Positions 29,634 through 41,600 of a stretch of 64,000 nucleotides of DNA are shown in pieces. The position numbers and the translations under genes were made by a program. The stretch lies in the NCBI GenBank assembly GCA_963970005.1, contig CAXAMN010001336.1, forward strand, positions 769,697 to 833,696, given 5' to 3'. This DNA comes from Durusdinium trenchii. Its lineage: Eukaryota > Sar > Dinophyceae > Suessiales > Symbiodiniaceae. Under the pieces are notes generated by a model, which saw only the letters and a list, made by a program, of their open reading frames with translations, ran no database searches and was not told the DNA's origin. Every line of letters begins with the position of its first letter. Within the stretch, counting starts at the first letter, position 1.

Positions 29634-32600
29634 CTGGTGGGCAACTGCCATGAACGCCCCATTGGATCCATTCAAACAAACACAAGAAAAGGCTAGGCTG
29701 GTCATCTTCCCACAGGTGTAAAAAGGATCAACATCTACGCCTATAATCAATATATAATGAATCAAATGATTGGTCACCCTAGTTGTTCCCCATCTCCTGG
29801 TGGAATTTCCGCTTTCAAGCAGTGTGATCACCTCTTCCACTTTCTGTCCCTCCACTTGCACCACATAGTCCACAGCCATGCCCGCCATCAATCGCCGCAC
29901 TTGGAGCCCAAGCCGCCGCCCTCCACGGAGCTGGACCCCGAGCGGGTCCAGCGGCGACATGGAGGAAATGGCCACGCGACTCGCATTGATCTCCAGCAAC
30001 TCCGACAAGAAGGACTTCAAGGGTCCTTTTAGGGCGTGGGAGATGGAGGCGCTACGCAAAAAGAACGGGTTTGTGTGAGGTGTTTCTGTTTGTCCCTAGC
30101 CTAATTATAGCGTCAAGTGGCAGTGACAGCTTAGACGCCGCACCATGTGGTACAGTCGAGATTTTGGGCCTGCTGGGATCTCCTGTCCTATGACATGTTG
30201 GATGAGATGCTTTGTGGTGTGCACCCTGTCCTTGCAGCTGCATAGATGCAGCAAGGAAACGTTCAGGATCAGACACTTCCAAAACCAGCTTGCCCTCAAT
30301 CGATTCCAGAGCTGCAGTCGTGGTGGTCGGCCCTTCCTCAACCACTGGCTGTGTGGAATCATTCACATGTGAGATGCTGGTTTCACTCTGGCTCGTGCTG
30401 CTTGGACTTCCGGTTGCTGTGCTGGAAGTGGCGATAAGTCCCCCCATGGAGGTTGTTTCAACTCCCGTGGAGGATGCAAAGGATGTCCCTGGCTCATCTG
30501 AGATTCTCGAAGTTGATCTGCTTCCCGTGGCCTCAGACCCACTGCCTGTCGTGGAATCCGTCGTGGCAGCACCCGTCACCATTGTCGTGACCGTACTGAC
30601 GGTCGTGGAATCCGTCGTGGCAGCACCCGTCACCGTTGTGGTGACCGTACTGACGGTCGTGGAATCCGTCGTGGTTGAGCTTTCGGACACAAACGTCGTG
30701 GTCGCGTTGGGATAGCAAGACACATCAAGGTCGACATCCGTTGTCTTGAGCATCTGAGTCCAAGCGTGCCTATGCCCTTTGGAGGCATAGCCTATGGCTA
30801 CCACACGGAAATTGGGATTCATCATCTTTCTGCACTGTCTATCTGAGTCCTTCCACTGTTGCAGGATAGCTGAAGCTGAACTCAGACCTTCTGCGAGGTT
30901 CTCGCCGTCCGCACTGATCCCTTGCCCTCTGGCCCGGTCTTCATAGCTGCGACCATCCAAGGAAGTATGATTCAAGTAGCCCTCGCTGGCCATCTCCTGA
31001 CCACGTCCAAAGGAAATGACAGCAGCATCGACCAAAAACGACATCGATCACCAGCTTTGATTGTTCCTTTTGGGCAAATTTAGGCAATAGCAGTGCCCAC
31101 CCCCCAGAGAGCTTTGAGCTGAGAAGGAGGAAAAAAGGTATTCGGAAAAGGAAAGAAAATGCGAACGGATGAAAAGCGTGCCCCTGGCCCCGTTCTAGCC
31201 CTTAGTTCAACATGAAGCTCGCGCGCTAAAGCTCCTTTTTACCTTGTTGGGCACTTGAGCCAAAAGTATATGGCATGTACCTGTATAGCGACTATACTGA
31301 GACCTCATCCCTATTGACACCCCCCACATCCGTGCTTCGACGGGGAAGGGAGATGAGTGGATGTAAAAAAAACCGGAGAACGAATCATGTTCTCAAAAGT
31401 GCATTGGAGGTCAACCAGTATGTCCTATTGATCTGAATTAGCAAACGATCTTGCATTCGCTTGATAGTTGGATCAAACAGGTAACGGAGCTACAAACGGA
31501 AAACATGCACCTACCTATGGTATCATGTGATTACCAACAGTGTGAGACACAATCCTATTTCACTCCCATGATGCCAAAATGGTCATCATGAATTACCCAA
31601 GATCCCTCAGTACTTGAAGTACCGGAAGTAGTATGTCGGTATGACCCCGATGCTCAACCATTCGTGAGTTGTCGCATGTAGTCAGCTCCGACAAAGCCAA
31701 TGTAGTCCTTGATGAGCTCAACGTTCCTTGGGTTTCCCCTCCGGATCTGCTCCTCGAAGGACTTCAACTTTTGTGTTTGAGTATCGGATACCTCTATGCC
31801 GTAGTAGCGGCATGCGACGAGGATCTCCTTTGTGACATTCTTCCGCTCCGACTTGATGGCGGGGCTAATGTCGATGAATTTGTATGGAGCGGCACCTTCA
31901 TCGTCTGGTTTCTGGTAGTAACTATATCGGCTCGCTCCGAAAGTCTTCCTAATCAATCGTCTGATGAAATTTGAGATGAATGCCAGTTTCTCGATGATCT
32001 CTTCCTGGGTCTCAGATCTTTGAGCCTTCGGATCACTCATGTTACGCCGGGTGCTGCCGACCTCTTTGAGATACTTGTGGCTAAGCCCGCAGCGGATTGC
32101 AGTGATCATCATCGGGTGAATGACGTGGGCGTGGAATTCATAGATCTGCCACGCTTCTGTTGCATATGTGTCGTTGGTCCATTTGCTCATGCTTACGACT
32201 TCGGCTCTCTGAAGGCGTCTTGGAAACCCAGTATCCGGATCATTCGGTACTAATGGCCATCTATTGAATGGAGTATCATGCCGCTGCCCATCGTCGAACT
32301 TTCGCAGCACGTCTTCACGACTCTCAAAGCAATTGATGTCGAACGTTGCGTTGGCCAAACTCTTGATCAACTTCATCAACCTCAGATCAAATTGCTGTGT
32401 GACTGCAAAGTTGTGGTCGATGGGGATCGCAGCTTCTTGCGGCAATTCGTCAATTGCGAAGGGGAAAGGCTGTGGAAGTTCATTCCCATATCCATCTTGA
32501 GGGACCTCCCGATATTCGGGTTCGCCTTCAGCTTCATCCGGTCGTTCCTTCAAAATGATAGGAACTTCCTCATCTTCCTCTCCTTCGGATTCCTCGACGT

Positions 32601-35600
32601 CAATGACCTCTTCGGCTGTCTTACGTGCATTCTTGATGACTTCATCGATGTTTGCACCTGCAGAAGAAGTTGCTTCACCGGAAGAACTGGCTGGTACGTC
32701 TCTCGGAGGTGATCGTTGATTGCGGTCCCTTGTCTCCTTGGGTACCACATGCGTGAGCTTCCCATTTGCAATCAGAACCGCCACGCAGTGCGGACATATC
32801 GTCAATCGCACATCGACTTCGCCAAGACAGTTGGGACACGGCCTTGAGTCATAGTCTTTCATTGCTCGGCGGTATACGATCTCCTCAAAGATTTCCTGCC
32901 ATTCGGTGCTATCGTACTCTGGGTAGACACCGCTCTCCTCGACCATGCTCAGCAGCTTTGAGATCTTGGCGTCGTCCTCGGAGTAGGTATCATCCTGGAC
33001 CTCAACCGCTAAGCTCTCAAGCTTTTGATAGCGTGGAGTCATGATCGGGTTTCCGTATTTGGACTCCAGAACAAGGTAGCTTCCAGGGTCGGGTTCTCTA
33101 TTGAGTAACCTGATCCATTCGATCTCCTCAGGCTGTCCGGGTTCTGCATTGTCGCATTGCAACCATGCCCCTTTAACCTCATCGAAGGGAACGACGTCCT
33201 CAACCAATAGAGATCCAGTCGCTGAGATGAGAAGCCCGTACTCCTGCAGCTTCGACACCGGAATGTAGAGAACCACCGGGCGATCACTCAATGCGACCTT
33301 ACGACCCAGCCAAGGTTTTCCCTTGTAGCCCTGCTCCCAGGCCCATGGCGGAAAACATGTGAAGTGGATAGAATCCCTTCCCGATGTACCGAGACCTCCT
33401 GGCACTAGCCCCCGTCGCATGATTGAAGTCAGCGCTCCAAGATTGGTAGCGTGAAATGCAGTCACCATGGATAGGGCCATGTCGTTGGTCATTCTTGATC
33501 CAATGTGGTCGATGTTGATGGTAACGTCATAACCTCCACCGTCCGACGAGTGTGCTGAGGTTGCTCTTACAGCCACGGGAAAGCACCATCCATCGCTATT
33601 GTGGAGTCTCCCTTTGGAGATTCCCATGCCCTTGAGCTCGTCAATCCATTCCTTCTCCATCGGGTCATCAGGATCATTGAGTTCATCAGGGTGGACTCGG
33701 ACCGCCAACATTTGGAATCTGATCCTCTTGGTTATGCGGAAACACTCATAGTTCTGGTCGAGGTACTTCTCCAAACGCGCCTTCTTGGTCACGATGTCAA
33801 TATTGCCATAGTGATAACCGTCTTCCCAAACTGCGTTATCAGCTAACAGGTCTTCCCATGACACCCATGCGCCCTCATCGCATTTGATTGGTGTGAGTCT
33901 TCCACCAGTCCTGAACTGGCGTCCAATTCGATGCCTCAACTTCGCTCCCAATCGGCGACTCAGGGCCTGACTCGCTTGGCTGTATTCAGGTACTCGACAG
34001 TCTCGAGTCGGATACTTGAGGTTGCCGTAGTCGGAGTTCTGTGCAGCGAAAGTGACTCCGTTGATCGGTACTAGCTCAACTTTCCCGATCATCGTCATGG
34101 GGTCGATCGGCTTGTATCCTTTCTCCCTCCGTGTCGGTAGGGGATAGAATTGATGACATGCCTTTGGTTTGAGGGAGCTGGAGTGCACAAATGCCCTCTC
34201 AACAAATTCGTACACCACCCTCATATCCCTAGGGCCTACTTCCGCAAGCTTCCGCCCATTGTAGGAATGTGTCCCTCCTTCGACTCCATCAGCACTTTCA
34301 ATCAAGGTGAACCCGTCATGGTCAAACATTGTCACGACTCTTGCTTTCAACATCTCTTTTCGCCTGAACTCGCTGTCGACCTTCCTATCTGGAGTAGGCG
34401 ATGCTCTCTGCTTCTTCTTCTTAGGCTCATCGGTTGGATGTCCGGATGGTACATCGTCGGGTGCAACCTCTCCCTTCACTCTCTTCTTCCAATCACTCAA
34501 CACTGAGGTGACCGTGGGTGAAGACGAAGGGATCTTCTCGCAATTGAGAGTTGTGTGTCCCGACTTCATGCAGTGGATGCAGAATTCTGCTTGCCCGATC
34601 TTCTTCTCGAACTCGTCGATGGCTTGCAATATTGATGTCTTCGGGTCGGACATGTCAACGTCTTGCTCCTCCTTCTCCTGCTCACATTCAGTCTCCATAT
34701 CGACACCTTCGGCCTCGGGCTGGCCAGTAGCCTCTGCTCCATGTTCTGGCTCTTTCCCGATTTCGAAGAAGTGGTCGATGTCGAATTCAGGAGGCGGCAT
34801 GGTCCTCATGCGAACGAGAATCAGTGCCACGTTTGCCGCCTCTTCAGAGTGCGGGTCCAATGTTCTGATCATCGATCGCTTTCGGTTCTCATACGTTGTC
34901 CTGTCATACAGCGATGCAGTGACGCGCTTGATGGATTCTTCTAATCCCGTCCTCAAAGCCTCAATGTCACCCCATCCCAAGAACAGGTGTTTGAAGAGTT
35001 GAGCAACTTCCAACATGCCCAGCAGCGCCTCCACCATATCACCTACCCGTTCCTCCGTGGGATCATCTCCGAACATCGTGCGGAATACATCGGGCTCCAG
35101 TATGGTCTTGAGGTATTTGGTGTAGCACACGTTTCCAAGGTCATAGGATCCCTGGTAGTACTTGGCGCTGCCGACTATCTGCTTTTCCACATGAATGCTG
35201 GGTCCTCTCCTCGTTTTGAAGAAGTTCTCCGTCATTGTTGATGACAATCTGATTCCTCCGAAGAACGAGAGCTCCTTCTGGAAACCGGGGTTCCCGTTAA
35301 AGATGATCATCGCTTCGTGTAAGAACTTCATCAAGTCTACGTGCGGGTTCATCTCGGAGATCATGACAGTGGGAGAAGATACCGTTTGTCCCATGCCGAA
35401 GTTGTAAAGCAATCGAGCACATGCATGGAATCGCTTCTGGACGTAGTCTTCTGCGGACATCCCACGGCACCTATTTGCTGCTCCGTTGATGCATTCTGCA
35501 TAGCAATCATCTTTCTGATCGGAGTTTGCGGGACTGCAGACCAAACAGTAATCGCAGCAAATCTCCTCACCCTCCTTGAAGTCATCAATGACGTACCACC

Positions 35601-38600
35601 TTTGAGTCCTCGAGTATATTGGTTCTGGCTGAAGGACTCCCCAGTACTCATCCATCCATGGCATTTTGTTTTCTCTCCTTACCTTCTCCCTCTTCTTCCG
35701 CTCAGCCTCATTCTCACCTGAAGGTTCCGCAGTGGACTGATATGCATGGCTTCCTCTTACGGAGTCTCCGAACAAGTACTGATACAACCTCTCCTTGTCC
35801 TGCAACACGTGCTCCAAGTTGGGATCGTGGAGGTTATTCGCTTCGGTCAAGGGGTCCGGTGCCATAAAGCAAGAAGCGAGCATCTTTTCCCTGAACAAAT
35901 ACTTTTCCATGACAGCGTGGACCAAAGAGGTTCCAGACTTCATAGAGTAGGGGTGACCACCTCCGGCGACCGAAATGGCTCGCCAGAATCTGTCCGACGT
36001 CGTGGACATCATGCCATTCAGCGACAGCTCGTCCTTGATCATGTTGGCAATTTTGCCGAACGAACCGACGGCATGGTGAAACTCCACGTCTGCGCAAATT
36101 CTCACGAATGTAGGAAGTTGGCAGCATGCGTCAAGCTTGATGATCACATCCCTAAGTCTCGGAACGAAGTCCGTGGGGACAATCACAGTCTTGTATGTCC
36201 CCTTCTCGCCCGCAGTCACGAGATGACTCAATGACAACCACACATGGATGGAGGTGGGCTCATGGCGCTTGACATCATCAATTCGATCACGGACGAAGTC
36301 GATGAAGCCATATGAATCCGTCACCACTCCTCTCTTGTACTCAGGCGTACATGACATGTTGATGACCTTATCCCATCCAAGTGACAATAAGCTCTGGGCG
36401 AACACTGTCTGTTTTCCGGAATTCGATTTGGTGATGTACCCGAAGTCCGACATCAGAATCACCTTACTGGTCTTCATGGCGCCGATGAACTCACAGTGCA
36501 CACTCCCACCGTCAATGGTGCGAGACGCTGGCTGACACGTGACACTTGGGATGAAGCCCTTCAATGTCTCACGCATCCTCAGCTCCAATTCCGCTTCATC
36601 ACTCACCTTGGCTTCCATTGGGTAACAAAGGTTGTATAGCGTCCTCGGAGACGGTAGTCCTCCAGCAAGTGACACTTGTGTTGAGTCGTAGATGTTGGTA
36701 TATTGAGCGAACCAATGGGCGTCTTCTTTGTGGTAGTTCCGATCGATCACCGTCTCTTGGTACCCCCCATGCCAGAACATCAAATACGACGTCAACCTCC
36801 GTAAGTACTGCAACCATGTCATCTGTCCGTTAACGGTACAGGGACCTTCTACGGTGTGCCCGGATGGCACCTGATTGGCGCTGACCATCGCGTAGACCTT
36901 CATGTCTCGCGAAAAATAGTCTTTCCCAAATACGTAGTACTTGTCTGATCCCATCGGAAACGGCATTCTAAACCACGTGGTGACTGAGATGTCCCTTGAT
37001 GCCGCACCAGCGGATGTTGGTCCACCTGCCCTTCCCCACCGCTTGTAGGATGCCGACCCATGCCCAGTTGAACTGTCGGAAGGACGTCCCGAAAAGTTCT
37101 GCTGTTCAGATGACGACGGCGGTGGAGGAGGTCTTGGCGCGCGAGGCATTGGTTTGGCCGTCGGCCTAGTGAAGTCACCATATATCTGAAGTGGCGGGCA
37201 CCACTGTGGTCTATGAGCAACGTCAGGAGGCTCCGGACCTTCGCTATCCTGCATGTTCCAAAATGGCAGCGAGGGGATAATTCTGTCCTCGATTTTCTTC
37301 TTCAACTCCTCGATGTAGTCGGTGTAGGATTTGAAGGCGCTGCTCCGTCGGTTGTACTCATCTTGCCTCCCGCTCTCCGCTGCGGCTGCGTTGTACTGAA
37401 CTCGAAACATTGTGGGTTCAACCGGGATCCACTCATTGATCATCGGCATGACCTTCTCCCTCATGAATCTGAGTTCTTCTGGTATTAACGTGGCTACCAG
37501 AGGCTTGCAGTTGTCAAGGTACTGCACCATAACACTCATGGAGCCTAAAAAGGTCTCCATATGGTTCTGAGCTGCTGACCTGTACTTCGGCAATCCTCTC
37601 TTCCTGGCAATCAGGTCCTCGAGCACATCGATCACATGGATCTTGTCCAATGCGCTGTCCAAGTTGTGGACTCTTATTGCCAGTGCCATGTTGCGGACCT
37701 CTCTGTTCACCGTATCTATCAGCTCTTTCACCTTCTCCTTCGCGTTTCGACTGGTGAGTTTGTCAGAGGTGTGGTAGAAGATCGAGCTGAAGATTGTGTA
37801 GTAACTTTCGAGGCGGGTAGCATAGACGTGATCTGACGGATCCGCGGCTTCACGCATGTTCATGCTCTCCTTGGCCGACCCGGACAGGTTCCTCCATTGC
37901 TGGTAGGCAACCATAGTGTCATTGAATCTGCCGTTGTTGATGAAGTCGCGGACGTCGTCCCATAAGTCATCGATCGCCCCAATCTCCTCAGGCTCCACGA
38001 GGTAGCGAGAAAGGTTGCTGAAGATCCCTCTCGCGTCGTTCCCGAAGCGCCCCTTAATGGTGGCCATGGATAACTTATAGCGCCTTACCAAGTCGCCTGT
38101 AGTCTCCTTCTTCTCGTCCTCGTTCATGTAGCCCACCAACTTTTTTCAGTGAAGCGGTCAAGAATTTGGTGTCATCGGATCTTGTCCTGGACATTGCATA
38201 GTTGATGGATAACGGGACGAGCGGAGGAATGCCGACGGCAATCCATGCTTCAACCACATCCAACCCATGCGTGCTCCTTGACATCCTTGGAGGCAGGGCG
38301 ATCTGCCCTCTCTCCTTCATCTCAACCAGGACATCGAGGATCTTGATGATGAAAGTCGGGTAGCCGCCCGTGTTGCTGTTATAGTTCACGACGCCACCAA
38401 CAGACTCCATAGCCACGTCGCTAAAGCGTACGGGTGAAGCAATGCTGTGGTCACACGAACAAACACAACAGTTCAGAAAATCACGAATGCCATGTGGTTC
38501 GATCCGTCGTGCGTGTGATGTTTGTGTCCCTCGCTCACAACATGTGTACACAGTCTCGTTTGATGTTGCATCACACACTGAGCGCTCATTGAATGAACTA

Positions 38601-41600
38601 CCCAAGGCTCGAATCATAAGGCACGGAACGGCATGCATCATCTTCTCAGGCTTCTGAAGTGCATCGATTCTCTTGGTCACGGTCTTCAGGATGATGCCGA
38701 CTATCTTCTTATTATACAATTGAGTAGTCTTAGTGTATTTACCTGCACAGTCTCTATGATTATGGCTCTTGTCACATGTTCGGCTGAGTTGGTTACCAAA
38801 CTCAAGATTCCATGATACAATCTTCCAAGGTTTCTTGATGAATTTCTTGTCGGAATGCGAATCGTTGAACTCAGCACCTAACCCATACATGCATCCATCA
38901 AACACATGACAGTCGCAATCAGTACCGCTCACCAAACTTTGAACCCTTTGATCTTTCCAGTATGCACAGTATCGTGGTAGTTCAAACAGTGCGGCGGCTC
39001 CGATCTTCAAAACACGAACCATAACAGTCTCAAAACGTTCCCAGAGGTCCCAGTATAGTGCTCGCTTAAGTTCTATAGATTTAGCTATCGCGACGCTAAC
39101 TTTAGCGTTGTATCTCGACCACGCCGATCCGCCTGTGCAGGGTCCTGCAAACATTACTGCATCCTTCTCCGAACGCACCGCTGCAAGCGCACGCGCAATT
39201 CCGTATGGTGAAGTGAGGTCGTCGCTCTGAGATACCGTGACGATGGTGCAGTCGTGCTTCGCCGCTAGGTGGGTGAAGTGATTGCATTCCTCTGAACACA
39301 GTAGAATGAATGCGGGCTCTTTACCTATATCGTACAGATCGATTACAATCCGTTCGTCGCGGGCGGCAAGGTTGTCGTCTTCTTCGCACAACACGAACTG
39401 GTACCGATATGCTATTTTTCCATCATGTCGTCTCAAGTTGACATCAGCAATCCTGTGCTCTTTACTCTCCTCGCTCTTGGCTTTGCTAATGGAGACGAAC
39501 GTTGGGACAATGATATCCTTCAATGGGATCGTTTTCATACGCTTTGGGGTGCTGCATAATGCTATCGCAGCCGATTTAGCTTCCTCGTTTTCCGATTCAG
39601 CATGGTTTCCCCTAAGGGTGAACACAGTCTTGCCTGTCCATCGGAGATGCGTTTTGGTATGCATACCTCTACCTGAGTGTCGCCAATAGTCCTTGACACA
39701 ATCCTCAAAATCTGATGACTCGAATTGACTTCCTTGACGGTAAGTCATCCTATCGTCTTTGATCCGTGATATGTCGACCGGACAAGATGGCGCGTCACCC
39801 GGGCAGAACGCCTTTCTCCTAGGAGACGAGTGTATTCTTGTTAGCGTCCTAGCTTCTTCGTCTACCTCCCAATGATCGTGAACTGAGTGCTCTTGTTCTT
39901 CTGGATCCGAAACAAAATTGTCGAAAATCATCGAAGACCCCCCAGACCCCCCATTCCCCCCATGCACAAGGCGCGTCAGAGCGTTGAGCACGTGTAGGGC
40001 AGAGGTCGAGCAGTGATGAATCGACAAGTACAAGGACGAATCACGGAGAGTCTGTTGCAACTCGCGACATTGGACAAGCGGACGTAAGCTAAACAAAAGG
40101 TGTGGAAGGGTCGCAGCGTCAAAATGACTAGGCGCAGGAGCGGACGCTTCGGGTAACGGAGAAGACAAAGGGTGAAACTGAAAGAACGCACGTTCGACCC
40201 AACGGTCAAACCGAACGGGTTCTAAATTAGGATCAACCTTATCCTCGATCTGTTGCCATTGCGCGTCCTGCAAGATCCAGGTGCTGCGAAGGTAAGCCAT
40301 ATCAGGAGGAGCCCGTGGTGGGCGCAGCCTGTACAGCTTGGGAGTACGAACCATGACATAGGGGTCGCACCCAGGGATCTCTTGCAGTCCCTCTTTGCTC
40401 GAAAGTCCCGGCTGATACAGCTGTGGCGGGACAACCGGAATGGTGGTGTAAGGGTATGTTGGCACCTTACTGTGACGGTCTTTCTGAAGCTGCTTGGCGT
40501 AAGACAACCCATCGTGAGTTGGCTTCATCAAGTCTAGCAACGCTTGGCTGCGCAGACCATCGTCGCTCAGTATATTGATCAGCATGCACGCATGTTTCCA
40601 TGAGTTGGCATCGTCGAATCCTTTAGTGTGGATATCGGCAGCCATACGAGCAGTAACCTCATATACGAGCAACAGGTAGTCACGCTTGAACATCTCATAC
40701 AACCAAGTGATGGAAATACCGTGAGTGCGCTCCATGTGACGCATCGTGGGGTTCCTCCCACTCCTCATGACATTAATCATCGCTTGATTATCGTCATAAA
40801 AGACTATTCGTGGTGGCGTCCTCATCAAAGTCTCCCATGCACTGATGCTTGGGATTCCAAGTGTCCTCAATGCGTAATCCGCCGCGACAATCTCAGCCTC
40901 CGGGGTGGAGTGGCTAACGCACCCTTGACGTTTGCTACCTCCTGCCAACGGGAAGCGAGTTCGTTTGCCTTGGACATGCATGTGTGCACCGGAAGTCGAC
41001 TTCAACGATTGACCACATCCTGCGTAGTCCGCATCTGCGAATAGGGCTAGCGACAGGTCTGCTTTGGAATCACCGACCCAACCTACCATTTTCTGATCGG
41101 CTGAATGATGCACGTAACACATCAGGTGGTGCAACTTAGCATCGTCGGCGACTGTCCATTTTGTCACATTGCGAGCCAGCACATTGATGGCCCGTAACAA
41201 GTCGAAACGCGCTATTCTAGCAGCGTACAACAGTTTCATTAGGAGACTAGCAGCATGAGGCGCTAGGGTACCACGAGGTTGCTCCTTCGCGTCAGACTTG
41301 ACGTCATCGTCTGTTGACCTGGCCTTGGAAGCTGCCTGGTCAGGCAAGAAGCAAGTACCACACCATGTGCATGTGACAGCAAGTCCCTTTTGGGTACTGC
41401 ATGGTGCTCTCGATGGATGATCCTTTGTGACATCCGGTAACATCGGCGTTGCAACTTTCTTCAATACTGTGTCCTTACCTACTATGTCGAGGTATTTGAC
41501 CACACTCATTTTGAGCAGAGCGCTCATATCATATGTCATTGTAGTAACTTTGGAACCATCGGCCAATTTATCTTCGCCTTTCGACAAAACACATCCTAAA

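Noticed and set aside
31568..31582. CCATTTTGGC near 31575 as a second spliced-leader relic
   Set aside because: Only ten bases match and the flanks do not continue the leader; chance is likely in this window.
34307..35002. 231-codon plus-strand frame and other plus-strand frames from 31.6 to 48.3 kb
   Set aside because: Antisense shadows of the retrotransposon ORFs.
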